This document shows, one piece after another, positions 49,023-52,079 of a stretch of 52,079 nucleotides of DNA. Position 1 is the stretch's first letter. Every line of letters starts with the position of its first letter. The DNA is taken from positions 1-52,079 of the IMG/VR virus record IMGVR_UViG_3300042468_001294. One strand, written 5' to 3'. The notes under the pieces were generated by a model, which saw only the letters and a program-made list of their open reading frames with translations, was not told where the DNA came from and searched no databases. Position numbers and translations under genes: made by a program. The DNA comes from a virus.

Positions 49023-49492
49023 GATCCGATGCAGGTTTTGTATTCGCTTTCGCGCCTGACGGTCAAACCGTTGACCACTTGGCCTTTGAATCTGTTCCAC
49101 CGCAGTATTTCGCGACAGGCCCCTGTGTAGTCACCAACATTGAGTTTGGAAACCAGCGTGGATGTGCAAAACGCGGACTGCCCGATGTTATAGGCGAGGC
49201 TCAGGTAGGCGTCGTATTCGTGCTGGTGCAGGGGTACACGGACACACTTCTTGATCGCACCCTCGAATTTCTGAATATCTTCGAATTTTCTGGCAAGCGC
49301 TTGCGGCGGTGTGATCTTGTCCCCGATCTTGACCGGGGTACCGTCTGTCTTGGTTGTGGTCCCAAACCCGTAAGTTGGTACATCACCCGGCAGCGGTCTG
49401 ACCGCTTGGCCCGTGTACCCTTCTTTCAGCGCGAGGCTCACCAGCCCAGCCGCACTGAGAACCAGACTAGCCGCGACCAGGCGCTGTTTCAT
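49019..49492 (-). CDS. SAR endolysin, GH24 lysozyme
   Basis: A 157-residue lysozyme. The first 22 residues are a weakly hydrophobic, Ala/Ser/Gly-rich signal anchor (LVAASLVLSAAGLVSLAL). The probable catalytic Glu24 (KEGYTG), Asp37 and Thr40 (PGDVPTYGFGTT) follow at once, as in phage P21. The core carries LSLAYNIGQSAFCTSTLVSK. Coupled with the holin gene by ATGA. Confidence 0.88.
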   Translation of the reverse strand: MKQRLVAASLVLSAAGLVSLALKEGYTGQAVRPLPGDVPTYGFGTTTKTDGTPVKIGDKITPPQALARKFEDIQKFEGAIKKCVRVPLHQHEYDAYLSLAYNIGQSAFCTSTLVSKLNVGDYTGACREILRWNRFKGQVVNGLTVRRESEYKTCIGS

Positions 49493-49725
49493 TTGATTTG
49501 GCCCATCCGAGCTTCGTACTCAGCTTGCCGCCGTTTGTCTTCTCGGTGCTTGTAGAACCAGTTCACCGCGAAACCGGCAACGCCAAGAACAATACCGATG
49601 AGAACAGCCGCTTCGCTGCTCAGCAGCCAACCGCTTATCGTCATACCGGCCCCGGTATAGGTCGCCTTGGAGGCCACGGTCCCGATGGTTGTGTCCAAAG
49701 TTTGGACTATGGTTTCCTTTTCCAC
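49489..49725 (-). CDS. Holin (S21/HP1-like)
   Basis: A 78-residue protein from GTG 49725, after AGGATAAAAGCC. A weak first membrane segment (GAGMTISGWLL) and a strong second one (AAVLIGIVLGVAGFAVNWFY) precede a basic tail (KHREDKRR). Together with a SAR lysozyme this suggests a pinholin-type system. Confidence 0.8.
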   Translation of the reverse strand: MEKETIVQTLDTTIGTVASKATYTGAGMTISGWLLSSEAAVLIGIVLGVAGFAVNWFYKHREDKRRQAEYEARMGQIK

Positions 49726-49730
49726 GGCTT

Positions 49731-50978
49731 TTATCCTATGAAGATTTCGGATGGTTCACGGACACGCGTCAAGTATTGCGTCATCGCGTCCACTTGGTCG
49801 TCGTGGAATTCCGGCAGTGGGAAATTCTCCACTTCCTGTTCGAATTCGTTGAGCCAGTGCGCGGATTCGGGCAGGTACACAGTTCCGCTTTCGATCGCCG
49901 GGGCGACCCTCGATGCCCGGATGATTTTGTCGAATCCCTTGTGCCCCATCGGGATTATGGGGTACGGGCCTTCGCGCCGCAGGTCCTCAATCAAGGCTTG
50001 GCCTGACGCCGCGTCTTCGATCAACACCTCGTGCGGGTTCCACTTGTCGCACAGATCTTTCGCGATCCGCCGCAGATCCGGGTACACCACTTTGTCTTTC
50101 CAGACGTCCAACAGGTAATGCCCGGTTTTGTCCTGTGCCCACACTTCGCACACGCTCGGGTCGTTGATTTGCCCGGGTTTGTACGCAGTGTCGAAGCTCA
50201 GTCGCACCATGGACACCTCTCGATCCGGTGGCCGTTTATAGCGCTTAAACCACTTTACTTTGATCAGGCCCTGTTCGTTGAAATCCACGATTTCCGCGTG
50301 GATTTCCTGTTGACCCAGCCGTGTCCCTTCGTACTGCATGATCGCCTTACGGAACGGAGCCGCGAGGTTTTCCATGTTGTCGTAGGTTGACCCTTTTGTT
50401 ATCACCACCCCGGGGTCGGTCGATTTGATCAGGTCTTTGATAAACTTCACTGGCTTCGGTGTCGTGGTGAGCACCTTTTGTGGTGCTTTCCCTAGTCGAA
50501 GGCCGAAGTTCAGCATGTCCATCACCATTTGCGGGTCCGGCCACGCTGCTACTTCGTCGCACCAAGCGTTGTCGTGCTGCGGACCGCGAAGGCGTTCGGG
50601 CTCTTCGGCTGAAAACAGCGTGGCCATCGCCCCGTTGTCCCAGGTCACCCGCCGCTTCGACGGTTCGTACGTGGGTTTGTTCCAGGGCGGCGAAATCGCG
50701 AGAATCCCGGATTCCCCCTCGACGATAACGTCACGAAGGTCAGCCGAGGTGGGCGCAATGATGGCCATTCGACTGGAGACACCCGCCTCAATCCGGTCCC
50801 GTACCCACTCCGCCCCGGTTCGTGTTTTGCCGAAACCCCGACCAGCGAGCACAAGCCAAGTGTGCCAATCGCCGTTGGGCGCTAACTGCTGCGGCCTCGC
50901 CCAGGTTGGCCAGTCGTAAATGAGCGCTGCGGCTTGCCTGTCGGTCAACCCCGCGACGAAATCATTTCTGGGATTCAT
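49731..50978 (-). CDS. terL: Terminase large subunit
   Basis: A 415-residue packaging motor. ATPase: WLVLAGRGFGKTRTGAEWV (Walker A), NAWCDEVAAW (Walker B) and LTTTPKPVKF (motif III). Nuclease Asp residues: LSFDTAYK, LIEDAASG and FHDDQVDAM. Overlaps the small-subunit gene by 17 bases. Confidence 0.95.
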   Translation of the reverse strand: MNPRNDFVAGLTDRQAAALIYDWPTWARPQQLAPNGDWHTWLVLAGRGFGKTRTGAEWVRDRIEAGVSSRMAIIAPTSADLRDVIVEGESGILAISPPWNKPTYEPSKRRVTWDNGAMATLFSAEEPERLRGPQHDNAWCDEVAAWPDPQMVMDMLNFGLRLGKAPQKVLTTTPKPVKFIKDLIKSTDPGVVITKGSTYDNMENLAAPFRKAIMQYEGTRLGQQEIHAEIVDFNEQGLIKVKWFKRYKRPPDREVSMVRLSFDTAYKPGQINDPSVCEVWAQDKTGHYLLDVWKDKVVYPDLRRIAKDLCDKWNPHEVLIEDAASGQALIEDLRREGPYPIIPMGHKGFDKIIRASRVAPAIESGTVYLPESAHWLNEFEQEVENFPLPEFHDDQVDAMTQYLTRVREPSEIFIG

Positions 50979-51618
50979 CGGTGCGCTTCGCCATCATCGC
51001 GGCGAGCCTGTCCTTAGCCCACCCAAGGTCCTCAGTTTGGATCGGTGCCCCGTTCGGCCCACTGAGTTCGTTTGCAGTACGCTGCTTGTAAACCCCCGAA
51101 CGCCTTCCCTGCAGCATCATCGTCAGCACCGCATCCGAATAGTTGCGCCGCGTACCGATCTCGACACCCCGCCAGAACACCGGTTCGACCACCCCTTCGA
51201 TCGCCCGCTTCAGACCCGCTTCTTCCAGATCGTCCGTCACGCCTTCGTAGGTGTCATCCCAAGCTCGTGCAAACGCGTCGAGCCGCTGCCGCAATGTATC
51301 AGCCTGTAGCTTCGTCAGACCCGACATCGTGCAAGCCTTGGACACATTACAACCCGTGGCACGAAGAGCCCGAATAAACTTCGTCAGCTTGTCCTTCAGT
51401 GCCATCCGATACGCGTTTTCGCTGGCAGCAAGCTCCAGGATCTCGCCCTTTTTGCTTCCCGACATCAGGTACGGGTTGCTCTTCAGAAACTCCGTGGCCT
51501 CCGCCTCGGAATCAGTGGGTACAAACCCACCCACCGCGAACATGGTGAATTCCCCACCTTCGTCGATGGGCTCCTCAGCGTAGATGTGCTGCCACTGCTT
51601 GTTGATCGTCGCGTCCAT
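50962..51618 (-). CDS. terS: Terminase small subunit
   Basis: A 218-residue protein upstream of and overlapping terL. Residues 75-110 form an HTH-like segment (ALRATGCNVSKACTMSGLTK), then a central oligomerisation helix and a C-terminal tail. ATG 51618 lies only about six bases from a -10 box, so transcripts may be leaderless. M26 (51543), preceded by GAAGGTGGGGA, is an alternative start. Confidence 0.8.
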   Translation of the reverse strand: MDATINKQWQHIYAEEPIDEGGEFTMFAVGGFVPTDSEAEATEFLKSNPYLMSGSKKGEILELAASENAYRMALKDKLTKFIRALRATGCNVSKACTMSGLTKLQADTLRQRLDAFARAWDDTYEGVTDDLEEAGLKRAIEGVVEPVFWRGVEIGTRRNYSDAVLTMMLQGRRSGVYKQRTANELSGPNGAPIQTEDLGWAKDRLAAMMAKRTDESQK

Positions 51619-51624
51619 AGGCGC

Positions 51625-51654
51625 GATTTTACCACCGGCTTACACTTTCTTGCA
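51625..51654 (-). promoter_or_regulatory. Late promoter upstream of terminase
   Basis: Minus strand TTGCAA (51654-51649), 18 nt, TAAAAT (51630-51625), directly before the terminase small-subunit start. Confidence 0.55.
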
Positions 51655-51705
51655 ATATATATACCCCCTGGCCACCGCGAGCGGTACACTACCTTCGCGG
51701 AAAAA

Positions 51706-51738
51706 TATATACGTATATATAACCGTGGTTATATATAC
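51706..51738. repeat. AT-rich palindromes of right end
   Basis: TATATACGTATATA (51706-51719) is a perfect palindrome. It overlaps an inverted repeat with 12-bp arms, GTATATATAACC (51713-51724) and GGTTATATATAC (51727-51738). A strong candidate protein-binding or strand-opening site. Confidence 0.75.
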
Positions 51739-51741
51739 ACT

Positions 51742-51852
51742 GACCAAGGAGCTATATGCAAGAGAAGAGGACCAAGTAGACGCAACCAAGAGAGGAGGAC
51801 CAAGTAAAGAGGACCAAATACATACAACAAGTTGTATGTATGGTGACCAAGG
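51742..51852 (+). repeat. GACCAAG repeats, possible packaging site
   Basis: GACCAAG occurs as GACCAAGGAG, AGGACCAAGTAG, AGGACCAAGTAA, AGGACCAAATAC and GTGACCAAGG between 51742 and 51852. Beside the small terminase gene such short repeats may be its recognition site (pac or cos). Confidence 0.5.
51818..51841. repeat. Perfect 11-bp inverted repeat
   Basis: ATACATACAAC (51818-51828), AA, GTTGTATGTAT (51831-51841). It lies within the GACCAAG cluster. Confidence 0.8.
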
Positions 51853-51944
51853 TGTGCCGACAAATATGGTAGCCCTCGGCTCTTCTCTAGAACGCGGAGA
51901 AACCATATTCTACTCTGCCCGCGCGCGGCGTTTTCGGGGGGCTT

Positions 51945-51960
51945 GCGCGCCCGGGCGCGC
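51945..51960. repeat. 16-bp GC-only palindrome
   Basis: GCGCGCCCGGGCGCGC is a perfect palindrome at the border of the GC-rich right terminus. Confidence 0.8.
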
Positions 51961-51980
51961 CATGGTTTAATAAGTTATCG

Positions 51981-52050
51981 GTTGGGGGGCGGGCCCCGCC
52001 GCCGCCGCCCGGGGGCCCCCCCGGGGGGCCCCCCCCGCCGCCGAGGAGAT
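51981..52050. other. GC-only low-complexity terminus
   Basis: Runs of C, G and GCC/CCG triplets with almost no A or T, matching the composition of bases 1-240. The two ends probably adjoin in a circular or terminally redundant genome. Confidence 0.6.
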
Positions 52051-52055
52051 ATCCC

Positions 52056-52079
52056 ATGCCCTGCCCCCCCGCCCCCGCC
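52056..52079 (+). CDS. Start of a gene running off the right edge
   Basis: ATG 52056 follows GAGGAGATATCCC, the same type of ribosome binding site as the early genes. It opens a Pro/Ala/Cys-rich frame that leaves the window. It may continue in the Ala/Arg-rich frame at the left end. Confidence 0.45.

Noticed and set aside
1-52079. Temperate lifestyle genes (integrase, repressor, excisionase)
   Set aside because: None recognised; the HTH protein at 15603 lies in the replication operon and lacks a repressor-like genetic switch beside it.
1-52079. tRNA genes
   Set aside because: No cloverleaf with T-arm GTTCGA signature noticed by eye; a dedicated tRNA search would be decisive.

Overview
This window looks like an essentially complete genome of a lytic, tailed bacteriophage with siphovirus-type tail genes (HK97-type head genes, a modest 637-residue tape measure protein, a tail-chaperone frameshift pair). 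The host is Gram-negative, because there is an overlapping Rz/Rz1 spanin pair beside a GH24 lysozyme and a small holin. No integrase, repressor, tRNA or CRISPR was recognised. The strongest biological signal is a 2-aminoadenine (Z, diaminopurine) DNA cassette on the minus strand at about 15.6-20.5 kb: PurZ, a MazG-like MazZ, an HD-domain DatZ and a family A DNA polymerase resembling DpoZ, with a dCMP deaminase. The virion DNA is therefore predicted to carry Z in place of adenine.

Layout. (1) 1-14.2 kb, plus strand: about 40 mostly tiny early genes, commonly coupled by ATGA/GTGA overlaps, grouped behind a repeated sigma70-like promoter (TTGACA, 17 nt, TAAAAT or TATAAT) and a leader of the TAGAGGAGATA type. 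The first 2.3 kb is extremely GC-rich and carries three copies of a covarying RNA structure between genes. A gene-free stretch at about 2.9-3.8 kb holds direct repeats and AT-rich DNA and is a candidate origin or control region. Recognisable products are a DUF2591/NinX-like protein, an Ead/Ea22-like protein, zinc-ribbon proteins, several single-span membrane peptides, three proteins sharing one C-terminal motif, and a PD-(D/E)XK nuclease. (2) 14.2-27.2 kb, minus strand: replication and nucleotide metabolism, transcribed toward the left: AEP-type primase, SNF2-type helicase, two small conserved proteins, a 250-residue conserved protein, UvrD-like helicase, a small protein with an SSB-like acidic tail, DpoZ, dCMP deaminase, PurZ, MazZ, DatZ, an HTH protein, and a Dam methylase fused to an Nmad1-like domain. 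(3) 27.6-51.6 kb, minus strand: late genes. In transcription order these are terminase small and large subunits, holin, SAR lysozyme, Rz/Rz1, a block of fibre or accessory virion genes, portal, prohead protease, major capsid protein, connectors, tail tube, tail chaperones, tape measure, tail tip genes and a zinc-ribbon protein. (4) 51.65-52.08 kb: non-coding right end with perfect palindromes, GACCAAG repeats and another GC-only tract. It ends in a good ribosome binding site and start codon, suggesting the map is a linearised circular or permuted genome cut inside a gene.

How it works together (known family roles plus inference): PurZ converts dGMP to the succino-precursor of dZMP, which the host purine pathway completes. 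MazZ supplies dGMP from dGTP, DatZ removes dATP, and DpoZ copies with dZTP. The primase, helicases and SSB-tail protein would form the rest of the replisome. The Dam-Nmad1 fusion in the same operon raises the question of a second modification on top of Z.
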